In this document: one piece after another, positions 1 to 5,461 of the stretch | Numbering within the stretch: position 1 is the first letter of the stretch | How the letters are laid out: every line of letters starts with the position of its first letter | Origin: Acidobacteriota bacterium | GTDB lineage: Bacteria; Acidobacteriota; Terriglobia; Bryobacterales; JACQDG01 | DNA: 7,637 nt | Reading direction: 5' to 3' | Assembly (NCBI GenBank): GCA_016201185.1 | Contig: JACQDG010000271.1 | Span: 1-7,637 of the forward strand | Position numbers and translations under genes: made by a program | Notes under the pieces: generated by a model | Databases searched by the model: none | Told to the model about the DNA's origin: nothing | Seen by the model: only the letters and a program-made list of their open reading frames with translations

Positions 1-342
1 GCGCTGCCCAGGCTGGATAGCATCTTTGTGGATCTCGAGCGAGTCGGCGCCGTATTCGAGGTCGTAAGTGACGCTGACTTTTTCGGAAGGCAGCTTTTTC
101 GGCTTGCGCACGGGCACGAATCCGACCCCGAGGCGGAAAGCCAGAGCCGGGCCGAAGACGAATCCGCGCGCCTCGATTCCCACCACCACGTCGGGGCGGT
201 TGTTCTCGTAGCGGGCGGCGAGGCGGATGATCAGCTCGTGCAGGCCCTGGGGGTCCTTGAGCAGGGTCGTGATGTCGTAGAACAGGATTCCGGGCTTGGG
301 AAAATCCGGCACTGCGCGGATGAGTTTTTTCAGATCCAGCAT
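1..342 (-). CDS. apt: Adenine phosphoribosyltransferase, 3'-truncated by window edge
   Basis: This gene encodes the cytosolic purine-salvage enzyme that condenses adenine with PRPP to give AMP and pyrophosphate. The first 114 codons are visible and read off the left edge. Family hallmarks seen are the N-terminal VPDFPKPGILFYDIT stretch (residues 11-25), the VVGIEARGFVFGPALA segment (53-68) and the PVRKPKKLP loop (77-85), ending in the EYGADSLEIHKDAI block. The PRPP-binding VDD..ATGGT motif should lie just beyond the window. The ATG at 342-340 is chosen because AAGGTG (356-351 on the minus strand) sits 8 nt upstream. An in-frame GTG six codons earlier overlaps that Shine-Dalgarno and is less likely. 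The stop of the acylphosphatase gene is 24 nt upstream on the same strand, so the two are probably one transcript. Identification is from family knowledge and is secure. Confidence 0.96.
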   Translation of the reverse strand, partial: MLDLKKLIRAVPDFPKPGILFYDITTLLKDPQGLHELIIRLAARYENNRPDVVVGIEARGFVFGPALAFRLGVGFVPVRKPKKLPSEKVSVTYDLEYGADSLEIHKDAIQPGQR

Positions 343-366
343 TCGCTTGTCACCTTCCACGCAGGC

Positions 367-657
367 TCACCATGATGGCTCGATGCGGAACGAGGAGACG
401 GAATGCACTGGCGCCGGCTCCTCGTCCACCCCGCGAACGTCGGCATAGGCCGGGCCGACCTTCAACCGGCTTGCTAGCTCCTCCAGGTTTTCCGCGGTTC
501 CCACCGCGTAAACTTCCACCCGGCCGTCGTCGAGGTTCTTGACGTAGCCAGCCAAGTCCAGCTCGTTTGCCGCCCGCTGGACAAAATAGCGATACCCGAC
601 TCCCTGTACCAATCCTCGGACCCAGTACAGCCGCGCCGTATCCTTCCTCTGCTTCAC
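367..657 (-). CDS. acyP: Acylphosphatase
   Basis: A small cytosolic enzyme that hydrolyses acyl phosphates such as carbamoyl phosphate and 1,3-bisphosphoglycerate. At 96 residues it is the usual length. The signature GLVQGVGYRYFV spans residues 15-26 and contains the phosphate-binding loop with catalytic Arg23. The second signature, GYVKNLDDGRVEV (37-49), carries catalytic Asn41. The only plausible start is GTG at 657-655: a TGA lies in frame seven codons upstream, and no ATG precedes the first motif. I see no clear Shine-Dalgarno before this GTG. An AGGAAGGA purine run lies just inside the gene, but no usual start codon follows it. The gene ends in TGA, 24 nt before apt, which suggests co-transcription. 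Confidence 0.95.
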   Translation of the reverse strand: MKQRKDTARLYWVRGLVQGVGYRYFVQRAANELDLAGYVKNLDDGRVEVYAVGTAENLEELASRLKVGPAYADVRGVDEEPAPVHSVSSFRIEPSW

Positions 658-786
658 GGCGAAGTCAAAAGTACATCAAATCCTGAAGAAAGTACACGAC
701 CGCCTCCGGGGCCATTTGGAAATGGTTGATTCTGTGAAGGTGGCCGCTGGCCCCCCGATTGCTCAGAGCAGAGGCAGGAGACGACA

Positions 787-933
787 ATGGAGATGCTGGC
801 TGTGGGCTTGGCATTAGGCTTGGGGTTCTTTCTAGCTCTGACCCTGCAGTGGGCTTTACTCGGGGCGATCGTCCGCCAGATGGCCCGGGTACAACGAGTG
901 CCTATTTCCGAGCGCCCCGCTGGGGCTTCTTGA
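787..933 (+). CDS. Small single-span membrane protein, unknown function
   Basis: A 48-codon ORF that I do not recognise as a named family. It starts at ATG 787, six nucleotides after a strong AGGAG (776-780), and ends in TGA at 931-933. Residues 4-30 are almost wholly hydrophobic and rich in Leu, Ala and Gly (LAVGLALGLGFFLALT, then WALLGAIV), enough for one membrane helix. A charged tail with several Arg (VRQMARVQR) follows, which predicts a cytoplasmic C terminus by the positive-inside rule. The last 32 bp overlap, tail to tail, an opposing small ORF. Strong ribosome site plus clean helix and tail make it credible, but both could be chance in GC-rich DNA. No function is inferred. Confidence 0.55.
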   Translation: MEMLAVGLALGLGFFLALTLQWALLGAIVRQMARVQRVPISERPAGAS

Positions 934-1036
934 GCCGCGAACGGCGCAGCTTGGCGGAATTGCGCTTCGGCTTGGATATGGAAAAGGCGCCGCTTCCCAG
1001 ATAAGTTGCTTTGTGGGTTTTCTCGTTTCCTTCCAT
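902..1036 (-). CDS. Small lysine/arginine-rich protein, unknown
   Basis: A 44-codon ORF from ATG 1036-1034 to TAG 904-902. GGAG (1045-1042 on the minus strand) lies five nucleotides before the start. The second half is highly basic: residues 22-44 hold about a dozen Lys or Arg (SKPKRNSAKLRRSRLKK, then RGARK), as in small nucleic-acid- or ribosome-binding proteins. I do not recognise the family, and it does not match bL34, bL36 or bTHX patterns. It lies 89 bp downstream of the yyaL stop on the same strand, with a perfect stem-loop directly before its ribosome site. Its 3' end overlaps the opposing membrane ORF by 32 bp, so one of the two may be a shadow of the other, although the ribosome sites favour both. 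Confidence 0.45.
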   Translation of the reverse strand: MEGNEKTHKATYLGSGAFSISKPKRNSAKLRRSRLKKPQRGARK

Positions 1037-1046
1037 CGACTCTCCC

Positions 1047-1070
1047 GGCATGGAATGTTTGAACCATGCC
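1047..1070 (-). repeat. Stem-loop between yyaL and the small basic ORF
   Basis: GGCATGG (1047-1053) and CCATGCC (1064-1070) are perfect inverted copies around a 10-nt loop. On the minus strand the structure ends immediately before the GGGAGAG ribosome site of the small basic ORF and lies 56 bp after the yyaL stop. No T-run follows in either direction, so it does not read as a standard intrinsic terminator. It could be an mRNA 3'-end or processing hairpin for yyaL, or a translation-modulating leader hairpin. Confidence 0.5.
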
Positions 1071-1125
1071 AACCTTCTATCTTAGAACATCTCTGATCGG
1101 GCGGCGCCGGGGAACCACCCTGTCC

Positions 1126-3219
1126 TCAAGCCGGCACTGCCGCGACGAATCCCAACTGCTCGGACAGTTCTTGCGGCGAGGTGGTCGGTTTCCGGCAGGC
1201 ATAGTTGCGGCAGACGTAGGCGGTCGGACGGCCGTCGATGAGGCCCCGGCCGGTGAGCAGCGGCAGCCGGTCGTCCGCCTGCTCGGCGCGGACCACGAGC
1301 TTGTTGGGCAGATAGCCACGGTAAAGCGTTCGCACCAGTTCCCGCGTTCTCGGATCACCGCCCTGGCCCAGAATCGCGATCTCAACCAATCCTTCGTGCC
1401 AGCTCTGGATTCCCGCCAGCATCCGGTCATAAGCTAAGGGGTTCTTTTCGATGGCTCCGGCAAAGACGTGGATGATCTGGGCGGCCTTTTCGGCCAGGTC
1501 ATTGCGGCCGAGCAGGACTGAGAGCCGGTGCAGATTGGAGAGCATCACCGAGTTACCCGAAGGGATGGCGCTGTCGGTCGAGATCTTGCTGCGGTGGATC
1601 AACGGCTCGTGGTCCGACGCCGTGAAGAAAAAGCCCCCCTTTTGATGATCCCAGTAATACTCGATGGCCACATTGGTTAGGCGTAGGGCCTCGTCCAGCC
1701 ATCGCTGCTCCCCTCTCCACTCGTAAAGCGCGAGCAGCCCCTCGATCAGAAAAGCGTAGTCAGTGAGATAGGCATTCAGGCGGGCGCGGCCCTTGCCGTA
1801 AGTGGCGAGCAAGCGGCCGTCGCGCTGCATATTCGTCACAATAAACTCGGCGGCGCTGGTCGCCGCTTCCCCATATGCCGGCTTATCGAGCACGGCGGCG
1901 CCCTTGGCCAGGGCGGCGATCATCAGGCCGTTCCAGCCGCAAAGGACCTTATCGTCCAGCCCCGGCCGCGGCCGCTTCGAGCGCGCCTCGAACATCTTGC
2001 GGCGCATCTCGGCGAACCGCGCCTCCAGATCTCCCGCCTCCTGGCCCTTCAGCCTGGCGATGGTCTCGATAGGCCGGACGACCTGCAGGATGTTCTTCGG
2101 CCCGGCCGGCACATGGGCGTCGCCGGGATGGTCCCAGTTCCCCCACTCCGTAATGTCGTAATGAGAGGCGAATAGCGCCGCGTCCTCTTCGCCGAGCACC
2201 TCCTGTACCTGCTCCAGGGTCCAGATGTAGAACTTGCCTTCCATCCCCTCGCTGTCGGCGTCTTCGCTGGAGTAAAAGGCTCCCTCCGGGCTCCGCAGAT
2301 CCCGCAGCACATAATCGAAGATTCCCCGGGCCCGCTCGGCGAACACTCGGCGTCCTGTGGCCTGGTACCCATCCAGGTAAATGGAGCTGACCAGGGCCTG
2401 GTCGTAGAGCATCTTCTCGAAGTGCGGGACCAGCCAGCGACTGTCAGTCGCGTAGCGGTGGATGCCGCCGCCCACGTGGTCGTAGATGCCTCCGTTGCCC
2501 ATTTTTTCCAGCGTCAGTTCCACGCAACTCAACAACGGCCTGTCACCGGACTTGTGGTACTCCCGCAACATGACTTCCATGGACATGCTGGGCGGGAACT
2601 TGTTCGCGCCGCCGCCGGGCAGTCCGCCGTAGACCGGGTCGTAGGCTTCCTCCATGCGTCGCGCGATGGCGGCGATCCGCTCCAGCGGAATGGGTTCGCT
2701 TTTCTCCCCCTCGTGCATGGAAGAAAGCGCGCCGGTGACCTGCTCCGCCTGGGCCTCGAGTTCCTCTCGCTTTTCTTTCCACGCCTGCGCGATGGCTTCG
2801 AGAAGCGTCTTGAAGCCTGGCCGTCCGGCGTAATTCTCCGGCGGGAAATAGGTGCCGGCAAAGACCGGCTTCAGGTCTGGGGTGAGCCACACGCTCATCG
2901 GCCACCCTCCCTGGCCGCCGGTGTAGAGCATGGTGGCGTTCATGTAAATCTCGTCCAGGTCCGGGCGCTCCTCCCGGTCCACTTTGATGGAGACGAAATC
3001 GCGGTTCAGGGTTTCCGCCACCTCGTCGTTTTCGAAACTCTCCTGCTCCATCACGTGGCACCAGTGGCAGGCAGCGTAACCGATACTGAGGAAGATCAGC
3101 TTGTTCTCGCGCCGCGCCAGCTCCAGCGCCTCCGGGCCCCACGGATACCAATTCACCGGGTTATGGGCGTGCTGGAGCAAATAGGGGCTGGTTTCGTGGA
3201 CCAGGTGATTGGTCGGCAT
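1126..3219 (-). CDS. yyaL: YyaL/SPATA20-type thioredoxin-fold and (alpha/alpha)-barrel protein
   Basis: A 697-residue member of the DUF255 family (bacterial YyaL, animal SSP411/SPATA20), close to the usual length. Residues 4-27 carry the diagnostic NHLVHETSPYLLQHAHNPV start. The thioredoxin-like domain runs to about residue 165 and has a Cys51-His-Trp-Cys54 redox motif followed by HVMEQESF and the DREERPDLDEIYM block. The rest resembles six-hairpin glycosidase folds: GGIYDHVGGGIHRYATD (243-259), a DADSEGMEGKFYIW block (320-333), DDKVLCGWNGLMIAALAKG (422-440) and a C-terminal CRNYAC pair (Cys670, Cys675) typical of the family. There is no signal peptide, so it is probably cytosolic. The biochemical role is not established; redox or glycan functions are only suggested by fold. 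ATG 3219-3217 begins the conserved N terminus, although its ribosome site (AGAAAAAG) is weak. It is divergent from yggX and ends in TGA. Confidence 0.95.
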   Translation of the reverse strand: MPTNHLVHETSPYLLQHAHNPVNWYPWGPEALELARRENKLIFLSIGYAACHWCHVMEQESFENDEVAETLNRDFVSIKVDREERPDLDEIYMNATMLYTGGQGGWPMSVWLTPDLKPVFAGTYFPPENYAGRPGFKTLLEAIAQAWKEKREELEAQAEQVTGALSSMHEGEKSEPIPLERIAAIARRMEEAYDPVYGGLPGGGANKFPPSMSMEVMLREYHKSGDRPLLSCVELTLEKMGNGGIYDHVGGGIHRYATDSRWLVPHFEKMLYDQALVSSIYLDGYQATGRRVFAERARGIFDYVLRDLRSPEGAFYSSEDADSEGMEGKFYIWTLEQVQEVLGEEDAALFASHYDITEWGNWDHPGDAHVPAGPKNILQVVRPIETIARLKGQEAGDLEARFAEMRRKMFEARSKRPRPGLDDKVLCGWNGLMIAALAKGAAVLDKPAYGEAATSAAEFIVTNMQRDGRLLATYGKGRARLNAYLTDYAFLIEGLLALYEWRGEQRWLDEALRLTNVAIEYYWDHQKGGFFFTASDHEPLIHRSKISTDSAIPSGNSVMLSNLHRLSVLLGRNDLAEKAAQIIHVFAGAIEKNPLAYDRMLAGIQSWHEGLVEIAILGQGGDPRTRELVRTLYRGYLPNKLVVRAEQADDRLPLLTGRGLIDGRPTAYVCRNYACRKPTTSPQELSEQLGFVAAVPA

Positions 3220-3257
3220 CTTTTTCTGATACTATTGTACGGTATGAGGGAGAACCT
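3220..3257. promoter_or_regulatory. Compact divergent promoter region between yyaL and yggX
   Basis: Only 38 bp separate the two start codons. On the plus strand TGATACTAT (3227-3235) resembles an extended -10 box (TGnTACTAT) without a convincing -35. On the minus strand TACAAT (3241-3236) is a good -10, with a 4-of-6 match to a -35 (CTCACA) 17 nt upstream, inside the start of yggX. The two -10 candidates abut, so the promoters would compete for polymerase. This is inferred from consensus matching only. Confidence 0.4.
3246..3252 (+). promoter_or_regulatory. Ribosome binding site deciding the GTG start of yggX
   Basis: GAGGGAG sits five nucleotides before GTG 3258. No ATG occurs between it and the conserved Phe-Cys motif of the protein, so this site fixes the start. 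Confidence 0.75.
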
Positions 3258-3578
3258 GTGAGTTGCGCCACCCCGCCCGTGCCTTCGGGGCCTGAAAAGC
3301 CGGTCACGCGCAAGGTCTTCTGCGTGAAGTTTCAGAAGGAGCTGCCCGGCCTGGATGAGGTGCCTTTCGACAACGAGCTGGGGCAGCGGATTTATGACCA
3401 CGTTTCCCGCGACGCCTGGGGCTTGTGGAAGGAACACCTGAAGATGATCATGAACGAGTACCGGCTGAACCTAGCCACGGTGGAGGCGCAGCAAATCGTG
3501 CTCAAGCAGATGGAAGACTATTTCTTCGGCGAGGGCGCCGCCCTGCCGCCCGATTACGTCCCGCCTCGCACCAAATAG
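3258..3578 (+). CDS. yggX: Probable Fe(2+)-trafficking / oxidative damage protection protein, YggX family
   Basis: A small cytosolic protein of the YggX family, which in enterobacteria protects Fe-S clusters from oxidative damage and is proposed to handle Fe(II). Conserved features seen are VFCVKFQKELPGL with Cys22 (the family's N-terminal cysteine), ELGQRIYDHVSRDAW (residues 41-55), then LWKEHLKMIMNEYRLNL and a C-terminal QMEDYFFGEG followed by a short proline-rich tail ending DYVPP. At 106 residues it exceeds the usual length of about 90 because of roughly 17 extra residues before Cys22. The GTG start with a GAGGGAG site supports that extension. It is divergent from yyaL, a gene with a redox CxxC, which is suggestive but not proof of shared regulation. 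It ends in TAG, 4 bp from the convergent ATP-grasp stop. Confidence 0.9.
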   Translation: MSCATPPVPSGPEKPVTRKVFCVKFQKELPGLDEVPFDNELGQRIYDHVSRDAWGLWKEHLKMIMNEYRLNLATVEAQQIVLKQMEDYFFGEGAALPPDYVPPRTK

Positions 3579-3582
3579 CCGC

Positions 3583-4833
3583 CTACACTACTGGAATTAA
3601 CGGTGAAACTTGGAAGTGTAGCCTGGCGTGAGCCTCCCGCAGCGCGTGCTCCACAAACTCCGGCGTTTCCCCGCGGGCGAAGATAAAACCGAGATAGCTC
3701 GATCCCTCCGGCAGGGGAACCAGCTTTTGCCGCAGCTTGGCGGTGATCTCGATCCCGTCAATGCCGGGCGTCCGGGCTGCCTCATCCATCCCTTCCACTC
3801 CCTCCAGGAAGCCCGCCCGGGGGGTAGGTATCATCATGACCCCCGAAGCGGCCTGCTCCCGAGGCAGGTCCTCCACCGGCTCGCCCAGCGCGTGGCGCAG
3901 AATCAGTTCCTCGAGCGGCATGCCGTCGCCGAAGCGCAGGGCTTGGGCGCACAGTCCGCCGATCGGCCGGGCGGCCATGTCGAGCATCCAAATCCCCTCA
4001 GGATTGAGCCGCAATTCGGCATGCAGCGGACCGTGCCACAGCCCCACGGCGGCGATAGCCCGCTCGGTCGTCAGAGCGATAGTGCATTGGGTGGCCGCGT
4101 CCAGCCGCGAAGGGGTCACGTAAATGGTTTCTTCAAAGTACGGCCCTTCGAGGGGATCGGGCTTGTCGAACAGCGCCAGCACGCGCAGCCGGCCACGAGT
4201 CAGGATGCCCTCGAGCGCCCCTTCGCAGCCGGGGATATAGCTCTCCACCTGAATCCACGCTGAGGATTCCTCTTTCATCCGGCGCACGTCGGGGGATTCG
4301 AGCAGCGCGCTGATGCGAGCAAAAGCGGCCAGGAATTCGGAAGGGTTGTCAGCCCGGATCACGCCGCGGCTGGCGGAAAGGCCCAGCGGCTTCAGCACGC
4401 AGGGAAACGGCACGGAATCGAGAATGGGACGGGGATCCTGCCTTGCCGCCACCCGCGTGTACCAGGGCACGGGCAGCCCGGCGGCGCGGTACCGCTCTCG
4501 CGCCAGGAACTTGTTGCGGCAAGCCTCGACCGCCTCCGGCGGATGAAACGGCAAGCTTAATTCCTGCGAGGCCAGGGCGGCGGTCAGCGTCGGCGGATCG
4601 CCAATGGCGACGAGGCCGGCGAGCGGACTCTCCCGCGCATACTCCACGATCTTCCGCGCCGATTCCTGCGGTCTCTCGAAGCGGACCGGGAATGCCCCGT
4701 CCTGCCATGGGTCCTCGAGGACATGGCAGCGGTCGCTCGCCAGGGCCAGCGGCACGCCGATCCGCGCGGCAGCGTCGCGGAAGGCCCGGGCCTGGTAGCC
4801 GGTGGTGGTGGAGAGAAGCAGGAGACGGGGCAT
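3583..4833 (-). CDS. ATP-grasp domain ligase-like protein, substrate unknown
   Basis: A 416-residue stand-alone ATP-grasp protein of the carbamoyl-phosphate-synthase-L / amino-acid-ligase type, expected to join a carboxylate to an amine or thiol via an acyl phosphate. Residues 1-100 form a Rossmann-like preATP domain (MPRLLLLSTTTGYQ start). CRNKFLARERYRAAGLPVP (105-123) opens the ATP-grasp region, PCVLKPLGLSASRGV (144-158) holds the ATP-binding Lys148, and QVESYIPGCEGALEG (195-209) is the hinge and adenine-contact region. HAELRL (271-276) and LDMAARPIGG (284-293) are the metal-binding strands. Residues 330-416 resemble the C-terminal subdomain of L-amino-acid ligases (KLRQKLVPLPEGSSYLGFIFARG). 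Asp285 and Ala287 stand where classical members have Glu and Asn. The ATG at 4833-4831 has only a weak GAG upstream. A 66-residue ORF lies 57 bp upstream on the same strand, and yggX converges with a 4-bp gap. The substrate cannot be deduced. Confidence 0.88.
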   Translation of the reverse strand: MPRLLLLSTTTGYQARAFRDAAARIGVPLALASDRCHVLEDPWQDGAFPVRFERPQESARKIVEYARESPLAGLVAIGDPPTLTAALASQELSLPFHPPEAVEACRNKFLARERYRAAGLPVPWYTRVAARQDPRPILDSVPFPCVLKPLGLSASRGVIRADNPSEFLAAFARISALLESPDVRRMKEESSAWIQVESYIPGCEGALEGILTRGRLRVLALFDKPDPLEGPYFEETIYVTPSRLDAATQCTIALTTERAIAAVGLWHGPLHAELRLNPEGIWMLDMAARPIGGLCAQALRFGDGMPLEELILRHALGEPVEDLPREQAASGVMMIPTPRAGFLEGVEGMDEAARTPGIDGIEITAKLRQKLVPLPEGSSYLGFIFARGETPEFVEHALREAHARLHFQVSPLIPVV

Positions 4834-4890
4834 TTCCAGCTCTGAAAGGTGCGGGAATCGGCTGTGCGGCAGCGCTCCTACTTGACCCTC

Positions 4891-5091
4891 TTAGTGGTAG
4901 ATTAACTTGATTTTCTTGAGGACAACTTCAGCGGCTTCCTCTTGTGTCCTGTAAGCTTTTTGGGAACCGTCACCTTCGATGGCCCGGGTTCCGCCTTGGT
5001 TAGGGATTAGATATGCCACCACCGGCCCCGGCAGTGACTTGTTCCTGCTGACGGACCAGTAACCCCGCAGATCCTTCCAGAAGTGACTCAT
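4891..5091 (-). CDS. Hypothetical 66-residue protein
   Basis: I do not recognise this family with confidence. The ORF runs from ATG 5091-5089 to TAA 4893-4891. AGGA (5102-5099 on the minus strand) is seven nucleotides upstream of the ATG, a reasonable ribosome site. The sequence has an aromatic, basic start (MSHFWKDLRGYWSVSRNKS), a short hydrophobic strand (PVVAYLIP), a Gly-rich turn, then RTQEEAAEVVLKKIKLIYH, which would form an amphipathic helix. This strand-strand-helix outline is loosely like small DUF2188-type proteins, a comparison I cannot test. There is no membrane segment or signal peptide. It precedes the ATP-grasp gene by 57 bp on the same strand and may be co-transcribed with it. 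The composition looks protein-like rather than like a GC-driven shadow. Confidence 0.55.
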   Translation of the reverse strand: MSHFWKDLRGYWSVSRNKSLPGPVVAYLIPNQGGTRAIEGDGSQKAYRTQEEAAEVVLKKIKLIYH

Positions 5092-5352
5092 ATGAAAATC
5101 CTAGCGCACCTTATTGACTCGGGCAAGGGTCACTCCATCCTAAGTAGTGGGACGAGCGAACTGCTTCAGTTCAGTTTCGCCAATGCCTGCAGCATCCACT
5201 GCTCCTCGATGCGTGGCTATTGAGCTACAGTTCTTGATTCGTTCTGCGATCCACAGCGGAAAAGCAGGCTCTTGCCCCTCCGCAGACACGGTGTTAAGCT
5301 GCTAGGCGCCTTGCTTCGGCCGTTGTTCTTGCTGGGACGGAAGGAGGGGGCA

Positions 5353-5387
5353 TAACCGGCTCGAGTTCGGTTAGGCGCCTATAACCG
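5353..5387 (+). promoter_or_regulatory. Candidate transketolase promoter/operator with alternating inverted repeats
   Basis: TAACCG (5353-5358), CGGTTA (5368-5373) and TAACCG (5382-5387) alternate in orientation, so the middle copy can pair with either neighbour but not both. The second and third copies form a 20-bp imperfect palindrome, CGGTTAGGCGCCTATAACCG, that contains TATAAC (5380-5385), a 5-of-6 match to the -10 consensus. No good -35 is seen at the expected spacing. It lies about 75 bp before the transketolase start and could be an operator over the promoter or a folded RNA leader; the choice is inference. Confidence 0.35.
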
Positions 5388-5447
5388 TGTGGCTGCGAGG
5401 ATGTTCCGGTCTCTTAACTTTTGCCCTATCGAGACGCGGCGCGAACC

Positions 5448-5454
5448 AAAGGAG
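5448..5454 (+). promoter_or_regulatory. Ribosome binding site deciding the GTG start of transketolase
   Basis: AAAGGAG lies seven nucleotides before GTG 5462. It places the start at the conserved N terminus of the family (TNKIDQLGINTIRTLSMDAV) and argues against the in-frame GTG 25 codons upstream, which would add a non-conserved Arg-rich extension. Confidence 0.85.
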
Positions 5455-5461
5455 AAGCCGG

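Larger units (their letters stand above)
5092..5461. other. 370-bp divergent intergenic region upstream of transketolase
   Basis: No convincing gene is seen on either strand. A GAACTG/CAGTTC hairpin with a 3-nt loop lies at 5158-5172. Two copies of the palindrome AGGCGCCT occur at 5304-5311 and 5373-5380. A cluster of AACCG/CGGTT inverted repeats lies at 5353-5387, overlapping a TATAAC box. A purine run AAGGAGGGGG (5341-5350) resembles a ribosome site, but no start codon follows at a usable distance. The stretch presumably carries the promoters of transketolase and of the divergent 66-residue ORF. Confidence 0.6.

Noticed and set aside
759..1004. An 81-codon plus-strand ORF overlapping the small membrane ORF
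   Set aside because: It has no Shine-Dalgarno, and its sequence is Arg/Gly/Asp-rich like a frame shadow. The 787 start in another frame has both ribosome site and membrane helix.
654..1067. A 137-codon minus-strand ORF over the acyP-yyaL gap
   Set aside because: No recognisable motif, and it uses a different frame from the better supported 44-residue ORF. Its ATG lies inside the stem-loop and lacks a ribosome site.
2422..3261. A 279-codon plus-strand ORF opposite yyaL
   Set aside because: It is a mirror of the yyaL coding strand with His/Val/Arg-rich shadow composition and no ribosome site. It also runs over the yyaL/yggX promoter gap.
3583..3621. CTACACT / AGTGTAG inverted repeat as a bidirectional terminator between yggX and the ATP-grasp gene
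   Set aside because: The stem has only seven pairs, the loop is 25 nt and there is no T-run on either side.
5158..5172. GAACTG-ctt-CAGTTC hairpin as a terminator
   Set aside because: Short stem, no T-run and no gene ending just upstream on either strand.
5387..5461. Upstream GTG extending transketolase by 25 residues
   Set aside because: The extension is not family-like and has no ribosome site. GTG 5462 has AAAGGAG and begins at the conserved N terminus.
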